NCBI GenBank assembly: GCA_005791685.1
Contig: SXVG01000106.1
Location: 1-17,024, forward strand
From: Methylotenera sp.
GTDB taxonomy: Bacteria > Pseudomonadota > Gammaproteobacteria > Burkholderiales > Methylophilaceae
DNA: 17,024 bases
Direction: 5' to 3'
Shown: piece by piece, positions 1 through 5,506 of the stretch
Position numbering within the stretch: the first letter of the stretch is position 1
Layout of the letters: each line of letters opens with the position of its first letter
The notes under the pieces: model-generated
What the model was told of the DNA's origin: nothing
The model's input: only the letters and a program-made list of their open reading frames with translations
The model's database searches: none
Made by a program: the position numbers and the translations under genes

Positions 1-167
1 CGCTTGCGACCAAGCTTAAACATTTCTGGAAATGTGCGTAGTTTTTCGGCTTTTGCCTCAATATCATTGGCCAGTGCTTCTGCTGCATCTGGGTTATCTT
101 GGGCAATGTGCTCCACAAGATTTAGTAAATCTAAACTTGCCTGTCTTTTCCATAACAGGTTAAGCAC
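1..167 (-). CDS. parE: ParE/RelE-superfamily toxin, 3' end cut off by window edge
   Basis: N-terminal 55 codons of a toxin of the ParE/RelE superfamily; the C-terminal half lies outside the window. The start is placed at the GTG at 167-165, which overlaps the end of the upstream antitoxin gene by 8 nt, because the frame is closed by a stop shortly upstream and the overlap is typical of translationally coupled TA pairs. The protein begins MLNLLWKRQASLDLLNLVEH and continues with a stretch rich in Ala, Asp and Glu (from about residue 21) and then KLRTFPEMFKLGRK. This matches the two-helix hairpin that opens ParE/RelE folds, where the 'P..F..GR' step leads into the first beta strand. The expected role is a toxin inhibiting gyrase (ParE) or cleaving mRNA (RelE); the catalytic or target-binding part is not visible, so the target cannot be told. 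Confidence 0.75.
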   Translation of the reverse strand, partial: MLNLLWKRQASLDLLNLVEHIAQDNPDAAEALANDIEAKAEKLRTFPEMFKLGRK

Positions 168-609
168 GCTTTACTGCCCGAGCTTTGGCAATGACCGATC
201 TCACATCCTGCATCACTTCAGCATGAGGGATCAATGGACTGGTATCGTCGATCGCTTCTTGAATTTCAGCTTTCAGCCACTTGTCATAAGCGACTGCTTG
301 ATGTGCAGACTTCATGGCCTCAGAACGGTCTGGGCGGTTACGCGTGGTTTTTATGCTCACTGGATCATAATTCACTGCATCCACATCAAAGCGGTCTATA
401 CCTACACCTTTGAGGTAGCTCACCAATGATTCAAATTTTCTAAAGATTCGTACCTGACGACTGCGCTGGGCAGCCAAAGCACGCTCGGTCATTCCGTACT
501 TTACTAGAATACCCCAGCCTCCATTTTGGCCGACAATATGCGCACTATTCACTGCACCAGCTTCCGCCAGTCGGGATAAGGTTGTGTGATCTATGGTTTC
601 AGTATTCAT
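160..609 (-). CDS. Two-domain ParC-type TA antitoxin / stability determinant
   Basis: A 149-residue protein with two parts. Residues 1-100 form a basic domain with the pattern LSRLAEAGAV..AHIVGQNGGWG and the conserved-looking MTERALAAQRSRQVRIFRKF at 40-59, as I recall for proteins annotated 'ParC family partition-associated'. Residues 107-149 carry the short antitoxin tail YDKWLKAEIQEA..D..PLIPHAEVM, which resembles the 'stability determinant'/PaaA-like antitoxins that wrap around ParE toxins. The start ATG (609-607) is preceded by GGGGAA at a 5-nt gap. The stop overlaps the GTG start of the toxin gene by 8 nt. Inferred role: the N-terminal part regulates or binds DNA and the C-terminal part neutralises the toxin. 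This ParC is not topoisomerase IV. Family assignment is from remembered motif similarity. Confidence 0.72.
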   Translation of the reverse strand: MNTETIDHTTLSRLAEAGAVNSAHIVGQNGGWGILVKYGMTERALAAQRSRQVRIFRKFESLVSYLKGVGIDRFDVDAVNYDPVSIKTTRNRPDRSEAMKSAHQAVAYDKWLKAEIQEAIDDTSPLIPHAEVMQDVRSVIAKARAVKRA

Positions 610-613
610 GCTA

Positions 614-665
614 TTCCCCGTGCTGCCGTGGTTTATATAATAGTTATACTACTCGCAATTAATAG
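614..665 (-). promoter_or_regulatory. Probable promoter/operator of the ParC-ParE pair
   Basis: The AT-rich stretch upstream of the antitoxin start contains a small perfect inverted repeat, TAGT-TAT-ACTA (641-651), overlapping -10-like hexamers on the minus strand (TAGTAT, TATTAT). A candidate -35 (TTGCAA) lies just beyond the given range. TA operons are usually autoregulated at such sites. The arms are only 4 bp and the hexamer assignment is ambiguous, so this is a weak call. Confidence 0.3.
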
Positions 666-796
666 AAGATTGCAAGTCAAGGCAGGGGTTAAGGATACAT
701 TGGCTGCAGAAAACTGCGATTTCAGTCGGGGCTATTTCTTAATTGATCGCGGGTGTTTTGTCTTCTAAAAGAATGTTTTCACGCTTATCTGGGCGC

Positions 797-1408
797 TTAA
801 CCAAATAACTCTGAAAACTGACTGGCTTGAAGCTTTACGTCATCTGCATTAAAAATGGCATGGATTACCGCTACCGAACTGGCGCTCGCGGCAATCGCCT
901 GCGGGGCATTAGTCAAGGTAATGCCGCCTATGGCCACCGCTGGGATGCTTAACTGCGCCTTAGCCAATTCAAACAAACTTAAATCGGCAACCGGCGCATT
1001 GGGCTTGGTGCTGGAGGCAAAACAAGCACCAAAGGCCACGTAATCGACGCCGGCTTGCTGAGCGGCTAAAGCCAAATCCAATCGGTTATAGCAGGAGGCG
1101 CCGAGCAATTTGTCTTCGCCTATTCTGGCGCGAACTTCTTCTAAATTGCCATCATCAGCGCCTATGTGCACGCCATCTGCATCTAACGTTAAACAGAGCT
1201 TTACCGAATCGTTGATAATAAAAGGCACCTTATATTGCCGGCATAAAGGCAAAATGGCGCGTGCTTGCTGGGTTTTTAATTTGTGATTGGCTAATTTATT
1301 GCGGTATTGCAAGACGCTAACGCCGCCTTGCAAGGCCAAGGCTACTTTGGTCAGCAGCAGATCGGTATCGAGCTCATCCGGCGTAATGGCATACAAGCCT
1401 TTTATCAT
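797..1408 (-). CDS. thiE: Thiamine phosphate synthase
   Basis: Joins 4-amino-5-hydroxymethyl-2-methylpyrimidine diphosphate and thiazole phosphate to give thiamine phosphate in the cytoplasm. The 203-residue length is normal for ThiE. Family signatures seen in order are GLYAITP at 4-10, QYRNK at 34-38 (pyrophosphate/substrate binding), IINDS at 64-68, DADGVHIGADD at 76-86, GASCYN at 103-108, DYVAFGACFASSTKP at 122-136 and AIGGIT at 159-164 (phosphate-binding loop), the usual TIM-barrel order. It starts 15 nt after the thiD stop on the same strand and has only a weak ribosome site (AGAG), so it is probably co-transcribed and partly translationally coupled with thiD. No thiC or thiG is in the window. 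Confidence 0.95.
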   Translation of the reverse strand: MIKGLYAITPDELDTDLLLTKVALALQGGVSVLQYRNKLANHKLKTQQARAILPLCRQYKVPFIINDSVKLCLTLDADGVHIGADDGNLEEVRARIGEDKLLGASCYNRLDLALAAQQAGVDYVAFGACFASSTKPNAPVADLSLFELAKAQLSIPAVAIGGITLTNAPQAIAASASSVAVIHAIFNADDVKLQASQFSELFG

Positions 1409-1423
1409 GAGGCGCGCTCTGTT

Positions 1424-2284
1424 CTAGTGGCTTTTGCTAGAGGCTTCGCCGCTATTCACCACAGCGTCTTCTTCATCGCGCGCCCAAAACATGCGATCCG
1501 GTATGAATTGGCCCATGCCCGGTCTAAAACCGTGTTTTAGGGTTTGCCAAGTAAATTCTTGCGCCTCGGCAACGGCGTCTTCCATGCTCAAGCCGTGCGC
1601 CATACAAGCGGCAATGGCGCTGGTCATGGTGCAACCCGAGCCATGGTAATTACCTGGCAAGCGCTCCCATTGATAGGCTTTAATCAATTTATTGTCGCCA
1701 TACAAGGTATTGGTCACTTCCAGCGTGCGCTCGTGGGTGCCGGTGATTAACACGTACTCACTGCCCATATTCAATAGCCGCGCGGCACTTTCATCCAAGG
1801 AAGTTAACGCCACCTCATCGCCGTCGTCGGCAAAGGCAAAACGGCGCGCTTCTAAACTGTTAGGGGTAATCAAAGTGGCTTGCGGAAAGAGCAGCTCTAT
1901 CATGGCATCCATCATGTCGTCGTTGCTTAAATCGTCACCGCGACCCGAGCTTAAAATGGGGTCGATGAGCAAAGGCACGTCTGGGTAATCGGCCATGATT
2001 TCGGCTATAACGGCCACATTTTCCACTGAGCCCAGTATGCCTAACTTAAAAGCCGATACTTGCACGTCTTCTAGAATGGCGCGCGCCTGGTCATTTACCC
2101 AATCGGCATCCATGGCCAACACGCTGTCCACACCGCGGGTGTCTTGCACGGTAATGGCCGTCACCACCGATAACGGGTGGCAACCTATGCTAGCAAAAGT
2201 CAGGATGTCAGCCTGCAAGCCTGCCCCGCCACTTGGGTCGGTGCCGGCAAAGGTGAGTACTGATGGTGGTGCTTGGTTGGCCAT
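1424..2284 (-). CDS. thiD: Hydroxymethylpyrimidine/phosphomethylpyrimidine kinase
   Basis: Phosphorylates hydroxymethylpyrimidine twice to make the pyrimidine diphosphate used by ThiE next door. A 286-residue ribokinase-family protein. It shows FAGTDPSGGAGLQADI at 12-27 (substrate-binding loop with the family DPSGGAG), TAITVQDT at 42-49, a TPN..EA helix start at 140-146, and YHGSGCTMTSAIA at 213-225, where GSGC is the anion hole with the Cys typical of ThiD. It runs about 20 residues longer than the usual ThiD, the extra being an acidic, Ser-rich tail after residue 268. There is no clear Shine-Dalgarno at the ATG (2284-2282). A copy of the tRNA-Gly 3' end lies only 24 nt upstream, leaving no room for a TPP riboswitch there, and none was seen. 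Confidence 0.94.
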   Translation of the reverse strand: MANQAPPSVLTFAGTDPSGGAGLQADILTFASIGCHPLSVVTAITVQDTRGVDSVLAMDADWVNDQARAILEDVQVSAFKLGILGSVENVAVIAEIMADYPDVPLLIDPILSSGRGDDLSNDDMMDAMIELLFPQATLITPNSLEARRFAFADDGDEVALTSLDESAARLLNMGSEYVLITGTHERTLEVTNTLYGDNKLIKAYQWERLPGNYHGSGCTMTSAIAACMAHGLSMEDAVAEAQEFTWQTLKHGFRPGMGQFIPDRMFWARDEEDAVVNSGEASSKSH

Positions 2285-2308
2285 ATAGTCGTAAACTTTT
2301 AATTAGTC

Positions 2309-2330
2309 GATGGAGCGGGCGATGGGAATC
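2309..2330. repeat. Distal copy of tRNA-Gly 3' end (putative att site)
   Basis: These 22 bp are identical and in direct orientation to 3014-3035, which is the 3' end of the tRNA-Gly gene: the last part of the T loop, the T-stem 3' strand, the acceptor 3' strand, CCA and two further bases. The match stops at both edges. It does not fold as a tRNA, so it is a fragment. This is the pattern left by site-specific integration into a tRNA 3' end. Confidence 0.85.
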
Positions 2331-2359
2331 TTTATTCTCAATGCCCACAATATACAGCC

Positions 2360-2365
2360 ATTATA
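2360..2365 (-). promoter_or_regulatory. Candidate -10 box facing thiD, inside the cassette
   Basis: Minus-strand TATAAT with a poor -35 (GCTTAA at a 17-bp spacer). It would start transcription near 2353 and read through the distal repeat into thiD-thiE. It could be the present thiDE promoter if the insertion separated thiD from its original upstream DNA. Based on one good hexamer only. Confidence 0.4.
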
Positions 2366-2408
2366 TATGAGCAAAATACTCTTTAAGCTATTGATGCAAT
2401 GAAGCGCG

Positions 2409-2437
2409 TTGAAAAGCACTTTTAAAAGTGCTATATT
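2409..2437 (+). promoter_or_regulatory. Sigma-70 promoter with operator palindrome in its spacer
   Basis: TTGAAA at 2409-2414 and TATATT at 2432-2437 are 17 bp apart. The spacer is almost entirely the 18-bp perfect palindrome at 2415-2432, with half-site AGCACTTTT. A repressor bound here would cover both hexamers, as expected for autoregulation by the antitoxin or the TA complex. The predicted start near 2444 gives a leader of about 38 nt, which includes AAGGAG (2470-2475) at a 6-nt gap from the antitoxin ATG. Confidence 0.75.
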
Positions 2438-2481
2438 TAGCGCCATCGAAAGACACGGTAATATAAAATAAGGAGTTAACT

Positions 2482-2730
2482 ATGGCACACGCCATTTTGA
2501 CCAGCATATCTGCCAGCGTTACTGAGCTAAAAAAAGACCCCATGAATACTGTGGCAGCAGGCGATGGCTTTCCAATTGCCATTTTAAATCGCAATGAACC
2601 GGTTTTCTATTGTGTGCCAAGAAAAGCCTACGAAGATTTAATGGATAAATTAGAAGATTTAGAGTTGAACGCGATTGCAGACGCTCGCCAAGGACAAAAT
2701 ACCGTGCGAGTCACGCTAGATGACTTATAA
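2482..2730 (+). CDS. Phd/YefM-type antitoxin with RelB-like tail
   Basis: 82-residue antitoxin of the RelE toxin that follows. The N-terminal part (ILTSISASVTELKKDPMNTV at 5-24, then GDGFPIAILNRNEPVFYCV at 27-45) is the Phd/YefM (StbD-like) fold that dimerises and binds operator DNA. A helix with AYEDLMDKLEDLEL at 49-62 follows. The end, VRVTLDDL at 75-82, closely resembles the C-terminus of E. coli RelB. It is read from a strong AAGGAG ribosome site and overlaps the toxin gene by 11 nt, so antitoxin is made first and in excess. It should sequester RelE and repress the palindromic promoter at 2409-2437. It sits inside the tRNA-bounded cassette. The family call is confident; a gene name (relB, stbD or yefM) is a matter of convention. 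Confidence 0.92.
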   Translation: MAHAILTSISASVTELKKDPMNTVAAGDGFPIAILNRNEPVFYCVPRKAYEDLMDKLEDLELNAIADARQGQNTVRVTLDDL

Positions 2731-3001
2731 ACTGGACTTCTATGAAGAAGCTTTAAAAGAGTGGCGGAAATTGGACGCCACTGTTCGAGAGCAATTCAAA
2801 ATGAAACTGGCTGAGCGCTTAGAAAATCCGCGATTAGCTAGTGCGAAACTGCGTGATAGCAAAGATCGGTACAAAATAAAGTTGCGCCAGATAGGCTACC
2901 GTTTAATTTATGAAGTAGATGACCGCACCGTGGTGGTTTTGGTTGTCGCTGTTGGCAAGCGTGATAAAAGTGCAGTTTATTTAGCCGCGACTAAACGATA
3001 A
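2720..3001 (+). CDS. relE: RelE mRNA interferase toxin
   Basis: Ribosome-dependent mRNA endonuclease toxin of 93 residues (E. coli RelE has 95). The start MTYKLDFYEEALKEWRKLD lines up without gaps with E. coli RelE. All five residues known to matter for cleavage in that enzyme fall at the same positions: K52, K54, R61, R81 and Y87 (YKIKLRQIGYR at 51-61, KRDKSAVY at 80-87). It is therefore predicted to be active, not decayed. The ATG lies inside the last codons of the antitoxin gene (11-nt overlap) with no separate strong ribosome site, which points to translational coupling. The stop is 12 bp before the tRNA-derived repeat, and the gene runs towards the antisense strand of the tRNA. Confidence 0.95.
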   Translation: MTYKLDFYEEALKEWRKLDATVREQFKMKLAERLENPRLASAKLRDSKDRYKIKLRQIGYRLIYEVDDRTVVVLVVAVGKRDKSAVYLAATKR

Positions 3002-3013
3002 AAAAGCATGATT

Positions 3014-3035
3014 GATGGAGCGGGCGATGGGAATC
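3014..3035. repeat. Proximal copy of tRNA-Gly 3' end (putative att site)
   Basis: 22 bp identical to 2309-2330, here forming the functional 3' end of the tRNA-Gly gene (CCA at 3018-3016) plus two bases beyond it. The tRNA stays intact, as is usual when an element integrates and restores the gene. Confidence 0.85.
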
Positions 3036-3089
3036 GAACCCACGGCTCTAGCTTGGGAAGCTAGGGTATTACCATTATACGACGCCCGC
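3016..3089 (-). tRNA. tRNA-Gly(CCC)
   Basis: A 74-nt tRNA with encoded CCA. The acceptor GCGGGCG pairs with CGCCCGC and is followed by discriminator T. The D arm is GTAT/ATAC, the anticodon stem is CTAGC/GCTAG with loop TTCCCAA (anticodon CCC, reading GGG), and the T arm is GTGGG/CCCAT around TTCGATT. It strongly resembles the E. coli glyU product. Its 3' end is the source of the 22-bp direct repeats. A possible -10 (TAAAAT, minus strand, 3105-3100) lies just upstream. Confidence 0.97.
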
Positions 3090-3092
3090 CTG

Positions 3093-3111
3093 ATGCAGTA
3101 TTTTACTGCAT
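3093..3111. repeat. Inverted repeat at the tRNA 5' side
   Basis: Perfect 8-bp arms ATGCAGTA/TACTGCAT around TTT, three nt upstream of the tRNA 5' end. On the plus strand a short T run follows (3111-3114), so it may weakly terminate transcripts coming from relE. On the minus strand it overlaps the candidate tRNA -10. Which role applies, if either, cannot be told. Confidence 0.5.
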
Positions 3112-3183
3112 TTTGCTTGGGCGCTGTGCGTGGCTGCCATCATTATTAAAGTCTTTTAAAGCCTATGCGGCCATAAATCAGGC

Positions 3184-5394
3184 TTAAAATTCCAGCGGAT
3201 TCACGTCCACAGACCAGCGCACTTTGGCCGATAATGGCTGCGCCCTTAAGCAAATCAGCAACTGTTTGAGCAGGCGCTGCAAAGCCTGACGGTTATCCGC
3301 TTGCATGAGCATGTGGGCGCGCTCCATGCCTTTTAGGCGCTCCATTTGCGGACGCACCGGATCGTAAACCAAAACCTCATGACTTAATCCGCGCGCTTGT
3401 TCAAATGCACCGCGCAAAAATTTTTGCACCAAAGCAAAATCGTTGGCTTCGGCACGCAATAGCGCCATGAACACATAAGGTGGAAACTGTACTTGCTCAC
3501 GCTCTTGCAACAGGGCGTTGGCGTAACTGACGTAATCTTGTCGGCGTAAAGCGTTGAATAACTCATGCTCGGGAAACTGCGTTTGTATCATCACCTGGCC
3601 GGCGATGGATGCTCGGCCAGCCCGGCCGGCCACTTGCATGAGTTGCGCGAATAAGCGTTCGCTGGCTCGAAAATCTGGGCTGTGCAGTGCGCTGTCGGTA
3701 TCGATAACGCCGACCAAGCTTAAATTGGGAAAGTCGTGGCCTTTGGCCAGCATTTGCGTGCCGACCAGTATGTCTATTTCTTGATTGTGCACCCGCTCTA
3801 AAATGTCCAGCAATGCCTCTTTGCGGCTCACGCTGTCTCTATCGACTCGGGCGATGCGAGCACCAGGCAGCATTTGCGCTAAGCTTTGTTCCAAACGCTG
3901 GGTGCCATGCCCGGTAGGATGCAAATCGGCATTGCCGCAACTGGGGCATTGTGGCGGTATTTTTTGTTCGTGACCGCAGTGGTGGCAACGCAATTTTTTT
4001 TGCCCAAGGTGCACCACCAAACGGCTGCTGCAGCGTAAACAGGGCGCTATCCAATGGCAAGCCGAGCACAATAAAACCGGCGAATATCCACGCCGATTAA
4101 TAAACAACAAACTTTGCTCTTTACGCGCCAAACGTAACTTTAATGCGGCTATCAATTGCGGGCTTAAGCCTTGTTGCAAATGCACTTTAGTGGTGTCTAT
4201 GCAATCAATTTGCGGTAATTTTGCCGCCAAAACAGCGCGCTGATTTAAACTCAGCAAGCGGTATTTACCGGTTTGGGCGTTGTGCCAAGTTTCCAATGCC
4301 GGCGTGGCCGAACCCAACAGCACCGGAATGTTCAAGCGCTTGCCCCGCATCAACGCCACATCGCGCGCGTGATAGCGCATGCTGTCTTGCTGTTTATAGG
4401 AGCTGTCGTGCTCCTCGTCGATAATAATCAGCTTTAATTTAGGCATGGGCGTAAAAATGGATAAACGCGTACCAATGACAATTTTGGTCGCGCCGGCTTG
4501 GGCCAACTGCCAATGATGCAAGCGCTCGCCTTCGCTTAAATGGCTGTGCAAACTAACCAAAGGAAAATTGGCAAAACGGCTTCTAAAACGCGCTTCCAAT
4601 TGCGGGGTGAGATTAATCTCTGGCACCAAGACCAAGACTTGCGCGTCATCATTGTCTAACACTTGCTGCATTAAGCGCATATAAACTTCGGTTTTTCCGC
4701 TGCCGGTAATGCCGTGCAGCAACCAGGCCTGAAATTGCTGAGAGTCTTGCATAATGCTGGTCAGGGCTAAGGCTTGCTCGTCGTTTAAGGCGGGCGCCGC
4801 CGGCTGCGCCATGCCTAAGGTTTTAACTATCGCGGCCACTTGCTCACACAGCGCCCAGCCATCTTCCACCAGTTGCTTGGCCACTTTGCGCGCACTGCTG
4901 GATATGGCATCCAACTCGGATTCGGTTAAGGCTGGCTGGATTTGCAGTGCCAGCAACACCCGCCGCAAAACGGTTTGCCTGGCTGGCAACTGATCCACAG
5001 CAATTTGACGACCAGCATCGGTCAACACATAGCGGTATTGCTTGCGCGATACGGCCGGGGCTATTTGCCGCAAGCGCGCGGGCAAGGCCGACAACAGAGC
5101 TTGGCCATAAGGGTATTGGTAATAATCGGCGCTGAATTTTAATAGGCTTAAGGTTGCGCTATCCAACGGTAGCTCGTCGCTAAAGACCTGCGTCACCGCT
5201 TTGAGTTTTTCTAAGGGAAATTCACTCTCATTGGCTAAGCCAATGACGATGCCGATTTGGCTACGACGGCCAAATGGCACCAGCACACGCTGACCTATCT
5301 GCGCGTCTTGACCGTTGCTCAAATAATCGAAAAGTCGATCCAGTGGCAAGTCTAAGGCAATTTTTAATATGGGTTTAGGCAATTTTATTGGCAA
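3184..5394 (-). CDS. priA: Primosomal protein N' (PriA), replication restart helicase
   Basis: Superfamily 2 3'-5' DNA helicase that recognises abandoned forks and loads the primosome. 736 residues, normal length. The N-terminal fork-binding domain opens with KIALDLPLDRLFDYL. Walker A GITGSGKT is at 228-235, DEEH at 326-329 and the GSATP motif III at 361-365. Eight cysteines in four CxxC pairs (443/446, 452/455, 470/473, 483/486) bind two zinc ions. GTQMLAKGHDFPNLSLVGVI follows at about 545-564 and QVAGRAGRA (motif VI) at about 587-595. The start is a TTG at 5394-5392: a stop codon lies directly before it in frame and no ATG is near, while the family N-terminus begins right after. It is divergent from argS across 112 bp. 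No convincing ribosome site is seen. Confidence 0.97.
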   Translation of the reverse strand: MPIKLPKPILKIALDLPLDRLFDYLSNGQDAQIGQRVLVPFGRRSQIGIVIGLANESEFPLEKLKAVTQVFSDELPLDSATLSLLKFSADYYQYPYGQALLSALPARLRQIAPAVSRKQYRYVLTDAGRQIAVDQLPARQTVLRRVLLALQIQPALTESELDAISSSARKVAKQLVEDGWALCEQVAAIVKTLGMAQPAAPALNDEQALALTSIMQDSQQFQAWLLHGITGSGKTEVYMRLMQQVLDNDDAQVLVLVPEINLTPQLEARFRSRFANFPLVSLHSHLSEGERLHHWQLAQAGATKIVIGTRLSIFTPMPKLKLIIIDEEHDSSYKQQDSMRYHARDVALMRGKRLNIPVLLGSATPALETWHNAQTGKYRLLSLNQRAVLAAKLPQIDCIDTTKVHLQQGLSPQLIAALKLRLARKEQSLLFINRRGYSPVLLCSACHWIAPCLRCSSRLVVHLGQKKLRCHHCGHEQKIPPQCPSCGNADLHPTGHGTQRLEQSLAQMLPGARIARVDRDSVSRKEALLDILERVHNQEIDILVGTQMLAKGHDFPNLSLVGVIDTDSALHSPDFRASERLFAQLMQVAGRAGRASIAGQVMIQTQFPEHELFNALRRQDYVSYANALLQEREQVQFPPYVFMALLRAEANDFALVQKFLRGAFEQARGLSHEVLVYDPVRPQMERLKGMERAHMLMQADNRQALQRLLKQLLICLRAQPLSAKVRWSVDVNPLEF

Positions 5395-5506
5395 TTATTC
5401 GGCTATGGTCAGGCAATTAACAGCTTATTAAAGACACATGATAAAAACACGCGGCTAGTAGGTTAAAATAATGCTCTTAAATAATTTACTTTAAGACCAT
5501 ATCAGT

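Larger units (their letters stand above)
2309..3035. mobile_element. TA cassette bounded by tRNA-derived direct repeats
   Basis: A unit with a 705-bp repeat period between the two 22-bp tRNA-Gly-derived repeats. It carries an antitoxin-toxin operon with its own promoter, a minus-strand promoter candidate facing thiD, and nothing else: no integrase, transposase or terminal inverted repeats were seen. The relE stop lies 12 bp from the proximal repeat, so the fit is tight. Either it is a minimal cassette moved by a recombinase in trans, or a larger island shrunken to its addiction module. The repeats are seen directly; mobility is inferred. Confidence 0.65.

Noticed and set aside
586..768. 60-codon plus-strand frame upstream of the ParC-type gene
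   Set aside because: It overlaps the antitoxin start and promoter, has no ribosome site and shows no protein-like features beyond a hydrophobic stretch.
2285..2480. Possible TPP riboswitch upstream of thiD
   Set aside because: No CUGAGA-type core or paired helices were found. The att copy sits 24 nt from the start codon and the rest belongs to the TA cassette.
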